This document shows positions 11,550 through 22,995 of a DNA stretch of 64,000 nt, in pieces. The notes beneath the pieces are model-generated. The model saw only the letters and a program-made list of their open reading frames with translations. It had not been told where the DNA came from and searched no databases. This stretch comes from an uncultured bacterium (GTDB lineage Bacteria; Cyanobacteriota; Vampirovibrionia; Gastranaerophilales; Gastranaerophilaceae): positions 328,266 through 392,265 of the forward strand of contig CADAJP010000001.1 in the NCBI GenBank assembly GCA_902788345.1, read 5' to 3'. The position numbers were made by a program, and so were the translations under genes. The stretch's first letter is position 1, and each line of letters begins with the position of its first letter.

Positions 11550-12365
11550 GTGAGTATAACTTTAGATAATAAACAAGGACTTATAGCAGGAGACGGAATA
11601 TTACCGATAAGAATGGCACAATATGCCAAAGATAACGGTTTTGAAGTAGTTTGTATATCACTGGCAAGTGATAATTGCGGAGAACTTAAAAAATATTGCA
11701 CAAAAGTTTATTCCTGTCATCCGGGAGAAGTTGACAGAATTGAAAATATTCTGAAAGAAGAACAGATAAAACAATTAACATTTTTAGGCAAAGTTCACAA
11801 AAAAGTATTACTACAGCTTAATAAATTTGATAAAAGAGCTATTGACCTGATTAAACAGGCAATAAGATTAAATGATGATCAGGTAATGCTTACAATTGTT
11901 GAACAGCTTGCAAATATTGGCATTGAGGTTTTGGATCAGACAATATTTATAAAAAATCTTATGATACCTGCCGGAGTTCTTGGTAAACATAAGCCAACAG
12001 AAAGTCAAATGAATGATGTAAACTACGGATTTTGGCTTGCAAAAGAAATGGGCGGTCTTGATGTCGGACAGTCTGTTGTAATTAAAGACAAAATGATTAT
12101 GGCTGTTGAAGCATTGGAAGGAACTGATGCCTGTATTAAAAGAGGGGCAAAACTTGCCAAAAAAGATGCCGTAATCGTAAAAGTTGCAAAACCTAAACAG
12201 GATAAGAGATTTGATATTCCGGTAATCGGGATGAAAACATTAAAAAATATGCACAGAAGACACGCAAGTCTTATTGCAGTTGAAGCAAATGAAACAATTA
12301 TTGTTGATCAGGAAAAAGTTATTGAATACGCAGATAAGCATAATATAGTTATAATGGCTGTTTAA
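11550..12365 (+). CDS. lpxI: UDP-2,3-diacylglucosamine pyrophosphatase LpxI
   Basis: LpxI hydrolyses UDP-2,3-diacylglucosamine to lipid X, the step before LpxB in lipid A synthesis, and replaces LpxH in many bacteria. The 271-residue length, the N-terminal Gly-Leu-Ile-Ala-Gly-Asp-Gly-Ile-Leu-Pro segment, the central Leu-Gly-Lys-His-Lys-Pro-Thr-Glu and the C-terminal Ile-Pro-Val-Ile-Gly-Met-Lys-Thr block fit the family (formerly DUF1009). It begins with GTG after AGAGGTAAACAAA. lpxB follows after 2 bases, so the two consecutive enzymes are translationally linked. Confidence 0.93.
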   Translation: MSITLDNKQGLIAGDGILPIRMAQYAKDNGFEVVCISLASDNCGELKKYCTKVYSCHPGEVDRIENILKEEQIKQLTFLGKVHKKVLLQLNKFDKRAIDLIKQAIRLNDDQVMLTIVEQLANIGIEVLDQTIFIKNLMIPAGVLGKHKPTESQMNDVNYGFWLAKEMGGLDVGQSVVIKDKMIMAVEALEGTDACIKRGAKLAKKDAVIVKVAKPKQDKRFDIPVIGMKTLKNMHRRHASLIAVEANETIIVDQEKVIEYADKHNIVIMAV

Positions 12366-12367
12366 TT

Positions 12368-13492
12368 ATGAAAAAAGTTTTTATTATATCAGGAGAACAC
12401 TCCGGAGAAATACACGCATCAAATGTTGCAAAAGAGCTGAAGAGAATCAGTTCGGAATATATAATAGAAGGCATTGGCGGGGATAATTTAAAAGCTCAGG
12501 GAGTAAAACTGTATGAGCATATTAAAAATTTATCTGCTGTAGGCATCTCTCCGCAAATTATTATTCACCATCTTAATTTGGGTAAAAGACTTTTAAAATA
12601 CCTTAAAGAAGATTTTAAACCCGATTTGGTTTTACTTATAGACTACGGCGGTTTTAATCTGTCTATCTCTAAATTCTTAAAAGAAGCCGGATTTAAAGTA
12701 TTTTACTATATACCGCCTCAGGTATGGGCAAGCAGAAAATATAGAATTAATAGAATAAAAAAATACATTGATAAAGTTCTGTGTATTTTTCCTTTTGAAG
12801 TTCCGTTATATAAAAGCTGCGGAATAGATGTTCACTATTGCGGTCATCCGCTGGTTTCACAACTGCCCCCGGAAGCTTCAAAAACAGAGTTTTACAAAAA
12901 ATATGCACTTGATCCTGAAAAAAAACTTGTAGCGGTTTTCCCCGGTTCGAGAGTATTTGAACTGAAAAATTTAATGAAAACTTTTATTAAGTCTATTGAT
13001 ATACTTAGTCAAAAGCATCCTGACCTGCAATTTTGCATATCACATGCGCCAAATTTATCTGATGAGATTTTCGATAAATATTTGGGGAATAGCAAATATA
13101 AAATTATAAAGGGAGATAATCAGGCTTTACTAAGCGTATCCGATGCATTAATTTTAGCTTCAGGAACAGTAGCACTTGAAGCATGTCTTTATCAAACACC
13201 GATGATTATTGCATACAAAGGGCCACAAATATTATATTGGATTTATTTATTGGTAAGATGTCTTGATAAAGTGTGCCTGCCAAATATTATTGCAGAAAAA
13301 TGGATTATTCCTGAATTAATCCAACACAAAGCAAATGTTAAAGAAATTGTTGAAAACACAGAAGATATTTTATACAACGAGACTAAAAGACAGTCTATGA
13401 TTGAAGAATTAAGCAAAGTGAAAAGTTTATTATCCGATAAAAAATCTTCCTTTGAAGTTGCAAAAGAAATAGACAGAGAACTATTTAACTAA
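12368..13492 (+). CDS. lpxB: lipid-A-disaccharide synthase LpxB
   Basis: LpxB (family GT19) joins lipid X and UDP-diacylglucosamine to make the lipid A disaccharide at the inner face of the cytoplasmic membrane. The 374 residues show the family start (Ser-Gly-Glu-His-Ser-Gly-Glu, then Gly-Ile-Gly-Gly-Asp), the Tyr-Ile-Pro-Pro-Gln-Val-Trp-Ala motif, Gly-His-Pro-Leu, the Phe-Pro-Gly-Ser-Arg block and the donor-binding Ser-Gly-Thr-Val-Ala-Leu-Glu. Length is normal and no key block is missing. It is the last gene of the envelope operon. No U-tract hairpin follows, only an AT-rich inverted repeat. Confidence 0.96.
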   Translation: MKKVFIISGEHSGEIHASNVAKELKRISSEYIIEGIGGDNLKAQGVKLYEHIKNLSAVGISPQIIIHHLNLGKRLLKYLKEDFKPDLVLLIDYGGFNLSISKFLKEAGFKVFYYIPPQVWASRKYRINRIKKYIDKVLCIFPFEVPLYKSCGIDVHYCGHPLVSQLPPEASKTEFYKKYALDPEKKLVAVFPGSRVFELKNLMKTFIKSIDILSQKHPDLQFCISHAPNLSDEIFDKYLGNSKYKIIKGDNQALLSVSDALILASGTVALEACLYQTPMIIAYKGPQILYWIYLLVRCLDKVCLPNIIAEKWIIPELIQHKANVKEIVENTEDILYNETKRQSMIEELSKVKSLLSDKKSSFEVAKEIDRELFN

Positions 13493-13531
13493 TATTTAAC
13501 AAAAACTTATGTGTACTTTTGTAAACAGTAT

Positions 13532-13558
13532 TCAAAATAAAATAGCAATTTATTTTGA
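13532..13558. repeat. AT-rich perfect inverted repeat between lpxB and the HEAT-like gene
   Basis: TCAAAATAAA and TTTATTTTGA form perfect 10-base arms around a 7-base loop. No T-run follows, so it is a poor terminator. It lies about 45 bases before the next start and may be an operator or a weak transcript-end structure. Chance occurrence is possible in such AT-rich DNA. Confidence 0.4.
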
Positions 13559-13600
13559 GAATAATACTTTATATATTTGTAGATAGTTAGGGTAAGTGTT

Positions 13601-14545
13601 ATGCAAATTTCGGGACAAAATCAAAACCAGATTAATCCTCAGGTACAATATAATTGTAACTATAACAGCGGAAATTATCCTGTTGAACAGGTAAATGTGC
13701 CGAATCAAGCACCTGTTCAGTATGTTCAAAATCCTAACCCCGCGCAATATCCGGTAACAAATCCGCAATATTATTATCCGCAGCCTCAATACATTCAGCA
13801 GCCACAGAATGTTCAGGTTCCTGCAAGTACCGCAGGGGTAAATATTCAGATATTTAATCCGTCTGTTGCAACCCCCGGCTCTATGGGACCAACATATAAT
13901 GTAAATGCTCCAAGTTATCCGTCAAACTATTATACAGGACAATACGGAACAAACGGTGCAAATCAGAACGCCAATGGTACAAATGGCAACGGAAATAATA
14001 ACAATGGCAATAATGTAAATACTAATACAAATAGCAATACATCAACAAGTGAAAAAACTCAGGCTGAATTTACAAGTGAAGACGGTACAAAGAAGCAAAA
14101 AAGACGCATTGTGCTATTAGACGATAATTATACCAAAACACTTGAAAATTATTTAAACAGTCAGGATAAATCAACAAGATTAAATGCTGCAAAAGATGTA
14201 TTTGAAAGATTAGATGAAGATCCTTCAAGAAAAGATGATAAAGCTCTTACGGCATTAATAAATAAAATGCTCCAAGATCCTAATCAGGAAATCAGATTAA
14301 TTGCACTCAGCGCCCTTGAAGGCAGAATAGTGAACGGTGATGAATTTACTGTTCAGATATTAAAGAACATGCAGACAAATCCACAGGGACAAGGATTTGA
14401 TTCCTCTGATGCTTCAAAAATTCTTCTTCAAATGGCAGGAAAAAGAGTAGATAAAGAAGTTGAAACAGATCCTGACAAGCGAACAAAAATTAAAACAGAC
14501 AAAAAAGATGATAAAGAAAATAAAAGCCCTATCAAACATAAATAA
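13601..14545 (+). CDS. hypothetical protein: Gln/Asn/Pro/Tyr-rich N-half, HEAT-like C-half
   Basis: 314 residues in two parts. Residues 1 to about 155 are low-complexity, rich in Gln, Asn, Pro and Tyr, with runs of Asn near 125-145; this part is probably disordered and prion-like in composition. Residues about 165-280 look like helical HEAT-type repeats (Leu-Asn-Ala-Ala-Lys-Asp-Val-Phe-Glu, then Ile-Arg-Leu-Ile-Ala-Leu-Ser-Ala-Leu-Glu). The tail is Lys/Asp-rich. No signal peptide or membrane segment is seen. The start (MQISGQNQ) has no strong Shine-Dalgarno, but low-complexity coding runs directly from it. A small membrane-associated gene follows after 14 bases, so the two may act together. 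I recognise no family. Confidence 0.72.
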   Translation: MQISGQNQNQINPQVQYNCNYNSGNYPVEQVNVPNQAPVQYVQNPNPAQYPVTNPQYYYPQPQYIQQPQNVQVPASTAGVNIQIFNPSVATPGSMGPTYNVNAPSYPSNYYTGQYGTNGANQNANGTNGNGNNNNGNNVNTNTNSNTSTSEKTQAEFTSEDGTKKQKRRIVLLDDNYTKTLENYLNSQDKSTRLNAAKDVFERLDEDPSRKDDKALTALINKMLQDPNQEIRLIALSALEGRIVNGDEFTVQILKNMQTNPQGQGFDSSDASKILLQMAGKRVDKEVETDPDKRTKIKTDKKDDKENKSPIKHK

Positions 14546-14559
14546 GGAACAATAAACAA

Positions 14560-15033
14560 ATGGCAATTATTTCAAGGATAAAAAATATATTACCAAGCCC
14601 GACAATGATAATTTCAAGAGGTGCCGGACTTGCAGCTTTGGGAATGGTTGTTTCAGATGCCAACTATATGGGCAAAATGAAATCAGATTTATATTCAAGT
14701 GAAAAAGATGCAGCTTCAACAATGTATTATCTGAATAATTCAATGTATCTAACTTCCGGCAGTAAAACCCAAGAACGAATAAAGAACTGGTCATTTACAA
14801 CAGAACTGGATCAGACTTGGAAAAGATTTTTTAATGAAGGAATAGGATACGTCAAAGGATTTGGCACAATGTTAGGAACACACATTGTACCGCTCTTACT
14901 TGGTGCAGGGGCTTTAGCCGGAACAAAGGCCGTTTCTAAAATGTCTGCCTGCGGACTTGCATTATACGGCGGATACCAATTTATAAAGAATTTCTTTGGT
15001 GTCGGCACACCGCAAGGAATAAAATTAGATTAA
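14560..15033 (+). CDS. hypothetical protein with hydrophobic C-terminal hairpin
   Basis: 157 residues, not recognised. A Gly/Ala-rich hydrophobic stretch near residues 20-33 and a longer hydrophobic region near 107-145 (Gly-Thr-His-Ile-Val-Pro-Leu-Leu-Leu-Gly-Ala-Gly, then Ala-Leu-Tyr-Gly-Gly-Tyr) could form a membrane hairpin. The middle is polar. The ATG follows AAGGAACAATAAACAA, and the gene lies 14 bases after the HEAT-like protein gene in a two-gene operon closed by a strong hairpin. Coding is well supported by operon position; function is unknown. Confidence 0.7.
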   Translation: MAIISRIKNILPSPTMIISRGAGLAALGMVVSDANYMGKMKSDLYSSEKDAASTMYYLNNSMYLTSGSKTQERIKNWSFTTELDQTWKRFFNEGIGYVKGFGTMLGTHIVPLLLGAGALAGTKAVSKMSACGLALYGGYQFIKNFFGVGTPQGIKLD

Positions 15034-15035
15034 AA

Positions 15036-15066
15036 AAACACCCTGTATAAATTACAGGGTGTTTTA
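15036..15066. terminator. strong bidirectional terminator
   Basis: ACACCCTGT and ACAGGGTGT form a perfect 9-base stem with a 7-base loop, with A's before and T's after. It lies between convergent genes ending at 15033 and 15080. Confidence 0.88.
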
Positions 15067-15079
15067 ATTTGATATAAAT

Positions 15080-15625
15080 TTATTCTTCTACTGAAGTTTC
15101 CGGTGTTACAACCGCTTCAATAGGGCATCCTTTTTTAGAACATTCTGATTTAGCTTTTTTACACTTTTTAGAACATTTTTTCTTAAAGCACTTTTTCTTA
15201 CAGCATTTCTTTGCTTTATCACAATTTTGTGAAGTTATGTCAGTATCAATTTCTGCAGGAGCAACAGTTTCATGAATTACATCCGTTACAGATTTTGCTT
15301 TATCTGTTTTTGGGCATTCGCTCTTGCATTTTTCAGGACATTCGCTCTTGCATTTTTCAGGGCAAAGTTCTTTTGTCTTATCACAACACGGACATTCTTT
15401 TTTACAGCATTTTTTCAATTTTTTGCATTTTTTTACGCAATTACATTTTTTTGAACAAGTACATTCCTGACCGTCCTGACAACCACAATTACATTTTTCT
15501 TTTACACAATTACATTCTGCGGAAGTTTTTGCCTTGTCACAACAACCGCAGTCACAAGCCATTGAAACATTTGCGCAAAATAACATAACACAGAATACTA
15601 AAATTCCTGCAAATAACTTTTTCAT
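15080..15625 (-). CDS. exported cysteine-rich (about 20% Cys) putative metal-binding protein
   Basis: Starting at the ATG at 15625 (ribosome binding site AAAGGAGAAAGC) gives 181 residues. A signal peptide ends near residue 23 (Val-Ser-Met-Ala). The mature part has about 32 cysteines, almost all in CxC, CC and CxCxC clusters mixed with Lys and Glu, and a short tandem repeat, CPEKCKSECPEKCKSECP. The last 60 residues hold one acidic low-Cys spacer and another Cys/Lys block. There is no recognised enzyme domain. The pattern suggests a secreted or periplasmic metal-binding or disulfide-rich protein. Cysteine order is unlike classical bacterial metallothionein and the protein is longer. Monocistronic, ending at a shared terminator. 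Confidence 0.75.
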   Translation of the reverse strand: MKKLFAGILVFCVMLFCANVSMACDCGCCDKAKTSAECNCVKEKCNCGCQDGQECTCSKKCNCVKKCKKLKKCCKKECPCCDKTKELCPEKCKSECPEKCKSECPKTDKAKSVTDVIHETVAPAEIDTDITSQNCDKAKKCCKKKCFKKKCSKKCKKAKSECSKKGCPIEAVVTPETSVEE

Positions 15626-15691
15626 GCTTTCTCCTTTCAAGTATTATTCTCCATTTAATAATACAATTATTTTTAAAAATGAGCAAGAAAA

Positions 15692-17218
15692 TTATATGTC
15701 GTAATCATGTAATACACCGGCCAAATCTTCGAAACTGCAGCGTTTACCCTGTGCGTTTATATATACATATCTGTAATCAAAAAAATTATCCTTCGGAGAG
15801 TATATAAATTGCTTACCCAAAATATTATCATTTACATCTTTATACACAATGGTTTCTTTTCCGTCAGAATATGAATAATCGGCCTTATATACAAAATTAT
15901 CCCCTTCAAATCTTTCGGCTGACAATTTTTTACCTGTAACTACATCATATAAATATTTATATTTTTCTATTATATTACCCTTATCATCTTTTAATATCCA
16001 CTTTGTATTAAATCCGTTTTTGTCATAAAGTTCTTCTACAGATTCATCTCCATACAATATGGCTCTTTTTCGGATAATACCATTTTTATCAAAAACATCA
16101 TAAGAACTTTCTACACTATCTTCAAAATTTTTATATCCGGATACACGCAAAATCTTGTCTTTATCATATACATTATATTCAATGGCTTCCAGTTCATCTC
16201 TTGAATTATAATATTCTTTTTTGATGAGCTGATTTTGAGAATTGTATTCAATATTTATTTTATATACAAGTTGTTTTTCGCCATCAACATCTTTATACTT
16301 CTTTTCCTCTGTCATAAGATTATTTTCATTAAATTTTCTTTCGTAAGAATAAGAAAAATTACTTTCACCTGACATTGTTTGCTCAACAGCTCTTTCATTT
16401 ATAACATTTCTGTTTGCATCAAAAGTCTTATCAGATATTGTTTTTATATTCTTTAGATTAATAACAGACATTTCCCGTTCCAATAAACCCTCATCAGAAT
16501 ACGTTGATTTAAAATCCATCAAAACACCATTCTCATTTGATGCACGCTCCCATAAAGGATTATTATTTCTATCAAGCAAAGTATCCAATTTACCAATTTG
16601 TTGTCCGTCAGAATCTTTTACAAAACCAGAGATTTTATTACCATCCCGCTCTAATACAACAGTATGATTTGATTGAGAAAGTTTGTATATCGTTTTAAAC
16701 CATTCATACGCAGGTTCTACAGGGCATCCCTTATCTACTTTTATACAATAATTTCCTTTACCGTCCTGAACAAGATTTGAAATAAAATACCTGTCTTCTT
16801 TTATAACATCCCCCAGAAGATTGCTGTGATAACGAAAAAAGTTACTGCTCAATGCTTTTGATAATATTCTGTTAAACAGCATATTCCCGTCTTTGTCATA
16901 AGACTTAAAAATATTATCATTTACATTTTCAGTACGTCTAAACTCTATACCTAACTTGTTTTTTATTTCTTTTACAAAAACATCTTTGCCGTTATCATTA
17001 ACTTTAACAAGTCTTTTACTGTCATCATAATCATAAACTTTTGTACTAATCTCACCATTAGAAATTACAGATCTTTTCAAAAGCCCGTTTTTATAATCAA
17101 GGCACAAATTTTTACCTGACGGCAAGTTCTTAAAAAAAGAACCACTAAAATATTTATTTCCCTGTTTTAATATTTTTCCGCAATAATGCAAATTCGGAAC
17201 AATTTTTGATACATTCAT
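15692..17218 (-). CDS. hypothetical protein with YD/RHS-like degenerate repeats
   Basis: The ATG at 17218 gives 508 residues starting MNVSKI; an upstream TTG adds 17 residues but overlaps the gyrB terminator region and has no ribosome binding site. From about residue 60 to the end the protein is built of beta-rich, roughly 20-residue units of the form Tyr-Asp-x-Asp-Gly-x-Leu/Ile-x-x-Arg/Lys, like YD/RHS wrapping repeats or YwqK antitoxin-like repeats. No signal peptide, RHS core-end motif or toxin domain is visible. The N-terminus (Ser-Lys-Ile, then Tyr-Cys-Gly) resembles the short segment shared by other unknown proteins here. Coding is clear; family assignment is tentative. Confidence 0.7.
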   Translation of the reverse strand: MNVSKIVPNLHYCGKILKQGNKYFSGSFFKNLPSGKNLCLDYKNGLLKRSVISNGEISTKVYDYDDSKRLVKVNDNGKDVFVKEIKNKLGIEFRRTENVNDNIFKSYDKDGNMLFNRILSKALSSNFFRYHSNLLGDVIKEDRYFISNLVQDGKGNYCIKVDKGCPVEPAYEWFKTIYKLSQSNHTVVLERDGNKISGFVKDSDGQQIGKLDTLLDRNNNPLWERASNENGVLMDFKSTYSDEGLLEREMSVINLKNIKTISDKTFDANRNVINERAVEQTMSGESNFSYSYERKFNENNLMTEEKKYKDVDGEKQLVYKINIEYNSQNQLIKKEYYNSRDELEAIEYNVYDKDKILRVSGYKNFEDSVESSYDVFDKNGIIRKRAILYGDESVEELYDKNGFNTKWILKDDKGNIIEKYKYLYDVVTGKKLSAERFEGDNFVYKADYSYSDGKETIVYKDVNDNILGKQFIYSPKDNFFDYRYVYINAQGKRCSFEDLAGVLHDYDI

Positions 17219-17270
17219 TAAAGTATATCCCTTTGGATATATTAAAACATAAGTAATTAAATTTTTCAAT

Positions 17271-17302
17271 AAAAAAGTACCGACAAAAATCGGTACTTTT
17301 TT
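17271..17302 (-). terminator. gyrB terminator
   Basis: Inverted arms AAAAAAGTACCGA and TCGGTACTTTTTT around a 6-base loop lie just after the gyrB stop. The stem is perfect and ends in a T-run on the minus strand. It separates gyrB from the downstream YD-repeat gene. Confidence 0.85.
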
Positions 17303-17325
17303 AAACTCATTATTATAAACAAATA

Positions 17326-19944
<2,619 letters not shown>

Positions 19945-19959
19945 TTATGTCTTTCCTAT

Positions 19960-19988
19960 ATAATAGCATAAATACGGTATTTTGCCAA
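19960..19988 (-). promoter_or_regulatory. gyrB promoter (sigma70-type)
   Basis: On the minus strand TTGGCA (19988-19983) and TATTAT (19965-19960) are separated by exactly 17 bases. Each box matches five of six consensus positions. It lies 34 bases before the gyrB ATG. The same pair of boxes with the same spacing recurs before nifJ. Confidence 0.65.
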
Positions 19989-20078
19989 AATATTAAGCTT
20001 ATAATCGTTACACTACGTAAATGTTTGAGATACTTTTTTACATTTGCATTTAATAAAATAATTTTATATCATATCACT

Positions 20079-21206
20079 ATGGAAGAACTTGAGAATAAAA
20101 AAATTATAGCTTTAATGTCAGGAACTTCATGCGACAGCATTGATGCAGGTTTATGCGAAGTTCGCCCTGACATGACAGTTGAACTTATTAAAGGAATAAA
20201 TTATAAATATCCCCCTCATATCAGGGAAAAAATCTTTCAGATATTCAGAGGAGAATGCAGCGTAAAAGATTTGTGTATAATGAATTTTGCAATCGGAGAA
20301 TGTTTTGCAGATGCCGCAAATATCCTTATTGAAGAATTTGGGAAACCTGATTTTATTTCAAGTCACGGTCAGACTGTTTATCATTATCCGTTTGATGAAA
20401 AAATTGATAATATTTCACTAAAAAGCACTCTGCAAATAGGAGAAAGCTCTGTCATTGCACAGAAAACAGGCTGCACGGTTATTTCAAATTTCAGAGAAGC
20501 AGACATTGCCCAAAACGGACAAGGAGCACCTTTAGTTTGTTTTGCAGATGAAAAATGGTTTAAAGGCAAAGGTAAAAATTTTGCAATTCAAAATATTGGC
20601 GGAATTTCAAACGTAACAGTTGTATCAAAAGATTTTGACACTTTTGGATTTGATACCGGCGTGGGCAACATTATAATTGATTATTGCACTCAAAAATTCT
20701 TTAATAAACCTTATGATAAAGACGGAGAGATTGCATCTTCAGGCATAGTTTCAGACAGTTGGCTTGAATGTCTTTTGCAGGATGAATATTATTTAATTGA
20801 ACCGCCAAAATCAACAGGCAGAGAATATTTTAACAATCAATATATTGAAAACATCTTAAAACTTGCACCTAAAAATCCCGAAGATATAATTGCAACCGTT
20901 ACGGCATTAACAGCTAAAACAATTGCTGATGCTTATGAAAGATTTATTTACCCCCAAGTTGGAATACATGAAGCAGTAATATGCGGAGGCGGAGCCTTTA
21001 ACAAAACCTTAATGAAATTTCTGCGCAAATATTTGCCTTCTTATATCGACTTAAAAACCTGTGAAGATTACGGAATTTCAAATAATTTTAAAGAAGTTAT
21101 GGCTTTTGCACTTTTAGGTTACTGCACCTATTACGGCATACCTAATAATCTGCCTTGTTGTACGGGGGCAAAAAAACGAGTAGTGTTAGGAAAAATCACC
21201 TGCTAA
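20079..21206 (+). CDS. anmK: anhydro-N-acetylmuramic acid kinase AnmK
   Basis: AnmK phosphorylates and opens 1,6-anhydro-MurNAc to MurNAc-6-phosphate during recycling of peptidoglycan. From the ATG at 20079 the protein has 375 residues, normal for the family. It begins with the ATP-site motif Met-Ser-Gly-Thr-Ser-Cys-Asp-Ser-Ile-Asp, and later has Ser-His-Gly-Gln-Thr-Val, Gln-Asn-Ile-Gly-Gly-Ile-Ser-Asn, Phe-Asp-Thr-Gly-x-Gly-Asn and Cys-Gly-Gly-Gly-Ala-Phe-Asn. The frame is open 44 codons further upstream, but that stretch is hydrophobic, AT-rich and overlaps the gyrB promoter. No clear Shine-Dalgarno precedes the chosen ATG. It is divergent from gyrB. Confidence 0.94.
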   Translation: MEELENKKIIALMSGTSCDSIDAGLCEVRPDMTVELIKGINYKYPPHIREKIFQIFRGECSVKDLCIMNFAIGECFADAANILIEEFGKPDFISSHGQTVYHYPFDEKIDNISLKSTLQIGESSVIAQKTGCTVISNFREADIAQNGQGAPLVCFADEKWFKGKGKNFAIQNIGGISNVTVVSKDFDTFGFDTGVGNIIIDYCTQKFFNKPYDKDGEIASSGIVSDSWLECLLQDEYYLIEPPKSTGREYFNNQYIENILKLAPKNPEDIIATVTALTAKTIADAYERFIYPQVGIHEAVICGGGAFNKTLMKFLRKYLPSYIDLKTCEDYGISNNFKEVMAFALLGYCTYYGIPNNLPCCTGAKKRVVLGKITC

Positions 21207-21286
21207 AATTAATACATTTTTACAATAATATCAGTAACTAGCAAAAATTTTTTTTTCAAGACTTATAACAAAAAAAAGGGAAAATT

Positions 21287-21703
21287 ATGGAAATAAGTAA
21301 AATTAACAATAGTCCTAACTTCAGGGCAAAAATTATTATCGGAGATAAAAGAATTGAAAAATTTATCAAATCTTCGTTTATGGCAAATTCAAGAAACACA
21401 TTTGATACATTGGACAAATTCAGCGAAATAAATCCTGATGCAATTGTATCAATAAATATCAAAAATCTTAAAAACAGAGATTATCTTGTTGCAAAAAACG
21501 GCGTAACCGGAGCTACAGAAGTAAAATTGCTTGAAAAATCAGATGTACTTACCCTAAAAGACAGAACAGCATTCATAGACTTGATAAAAAAAGTTATGAA
21601 TAAAAAAGCATTTTGGGACAAACCTTTGCCAAAAACAACATATTTTGATGCAACTGCAATAGAACCTAAAATAGAGCATGATGTTTTTAAACTGGAAAAA
21701 TAA
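21287..21703 (+). CDS. hypothetical protein with N-terminal Ser-Pro-Asn-Phe-x-Ala segment
   Basis: 138 residues, not recognised. It starts MEISKINNSPNFRAKI, the clearest copy in this window of a short N-terminal segment also suggested in the proteins at 1, 15692, 38229, 43434 and 49999. The rest is a basic alpha/beta protein with no visible catalytic motif, signal peptide or membrane span. The ATG follows AAAAGGGAAAATT, a good site. It stands alone between anmK and a bidirectional terminator. Coding is credible from codon pattern and ribosome site; function unknown. Confidence 0.68.
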   Translation: MEISKINNSPNFRAKIIIGDKRIEKFIKSSFMANSRNTFDTLDKFSEINPDAIVSINIKNLKNRDYLVAKNGVTGATEVKLLEKSDVLTLKDRTAFIDLIKKVMNKKAFWDKPLPKTTYFDATAIEPKIEHDVFKLEK

Positions 21704-21722
21704 ATTATTTATACTTAATAAA

Positions 21723-21750
21723 AAAAGACCGTATATTATACGGTCTTTTT
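21723..21750. terminator. bidirectional terminator
   Basis: AAAAGACCGTATA and TACGGTCTTTTT form a long stem with a 3-base loop between convergent genes ending at 21703 and 21771. Confidence 0.87.
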
Positions 21751-21770
21751 AACTATATACATTTAATTCA

Positions 21771-22985
21771 TTACTTACACAATGCAAGCAATATACCTGC
21801 TGCAACTGCTGAACCAATTACACCGGATACATTAGGTCCCATAGCGTGCATCAACAAGTAGTTTTGCGAGTTATACTCTAAACCAACTTTATTAGATACA
21901 CGAGCCGCCATTGGAACAGCGGAAACACCGGCAGAACCAATCAACGGATTAATAAGTTTTGGCTCGCGTTTTGTAATCTTTGCAATAATTATTTCACATA
22001 AGTTCATCAATTTTGCCATCAATACACCAGCACCTGTTGCAAATGAAAATGCCAAGATACCAAGTACGAGTATAAATAATGTCTGAACTGTTAAAAAGTG
22101 ATCAGCCGACAATTTTGATCCGACTGTTAAGCCCAAAAAGATTGTAACAATATTAATCAGAGCATTTTGCATTGTTTCAGATAATCTTTCAACAACACCG
22201 CATTCTTTACACAAGTTACCAAATGTGAAAGCACCAACTAACGGACATGCGGACGGCAGCAAAATTATACACATAAATAATACAATTAACGGGAAAACAA
22301 TCTTTTCACGTTTAGAAACAGGTCGTAACTGTTCCATCTGAATTACACGTTCTTCTTTTGTCGTAAATAACTTCATAATAGGCGGTTGAATTACAGGAAC
22401 CAATGCCATATATGAATATGCAGCAACCGCAATTGCACCTAATAATTCAGGTGCCAAAGAACGAGTAACATAAATTGATGTCGGGCCATCAGCCCCGCCA
22501 ATGATACCGATTGCACCAGCCTGAGGTAGTGTAAAACCAAATAAACATAATGCCATCAATAATGCACCAAAGATACCGAACTGAGCAGCTCCGCCCAAAA
22601 GTGCGGTCTTAGGGTTTGCAATCAACGGACCAAAATCCGTCATTGCACCAACACCCATAAAGATAATCAATGGGAATAGCCCTTTATCAATACCGAAATT
22701 AAATATTATACCCAAAAAACCATTTGGTCCGGCAATCGCTTCATTCGGATCCAAAAATGCTATATTTGATAAAATGCCGCCAAACGCAATAGGAACCATC
22801 AATAAAGGTTCATACTGTTTTTTAATACCTAACCAGAGCAGGAACAAACAAATTAACAACATAATCGGATGACCGAATACATGCAAAAATTGCTCTATTC
22901 CGCTTAAATTAGGGTCAGGCTTTAATATCAGGTTATAAATACCTGTATTTTGCCATAGATTTATTAAACCATCTGTAATTTCCAT
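21771..22985 (-). CDS. oadB: Na+-translocating decarboxylase beta subunit (OadB type)
   Basis: The beta subunit is the membrane channel that couples decarboxylation of carboxybiotin to export of Na+. The 404-residue protein has about ten hydrophobic spans. It carries the family motifs [11 protein letters not shown] with the Na+-site [11 protein letters not shown], and the C-terminal [10 protein letters not shown] and [10 protein letters not shown]. GcdB and MmdB share this fold; the neighbouring carboxyltransferase subunit points to oxaloacetate. It is last in the birA-oadG-oadA-oadB operon, 10 bases after oadA. Confidence 0.93.
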   Translation of the reverse strand: MEITDGLINLWQNTGIYNLILKPDPNLSGIEQFLHVFGHPIMLLICLFLLWLGIKKQYEPLLMVPIAFGGILSNIAFLDPNEAIAGPNGFLGIIFNFGIDKGLFPLIIFMGVGAMTDFGPLIANPKTALLGGAAQFGIFGALLMALCLFGFTLPQAGAIGIIGGADGPTSIYVTRSLAPELLGAIAVAAYSYMALVPVIQPPIMKLFTTKEERVIQMEQLRPVSKREKIVFPLIVLFMCIILLPSACPLVGAFTFGNLCKECGVVERLSETMQNALINIVTIFLGLTVGSKLSADHFLTVQTLFILVLGILAFSFATGAGVLMAKLMNLCEIIIAKITKREPKLINPLIGSAGVSAVPMAARVSNKVGLEYNSQNYLLMHAMGPNVSGVIGSAVAAGILLALCK

Positions 22986-22995
22986 CTACGGCCTC

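Noticed and set aside
13532..13558. AT-rich inverted repeat as the lpxB terminator
   Set aside because: No T-run follows and the stem has almost no G-C pairs.
15272..15454. Repeats opposite the cysteine-rich gene that look like a short tandem array
   Set aside because: They are the DNA image of the CPEKCKSE protein repeat, with only two copies and no spacers; not a CRISPR array.
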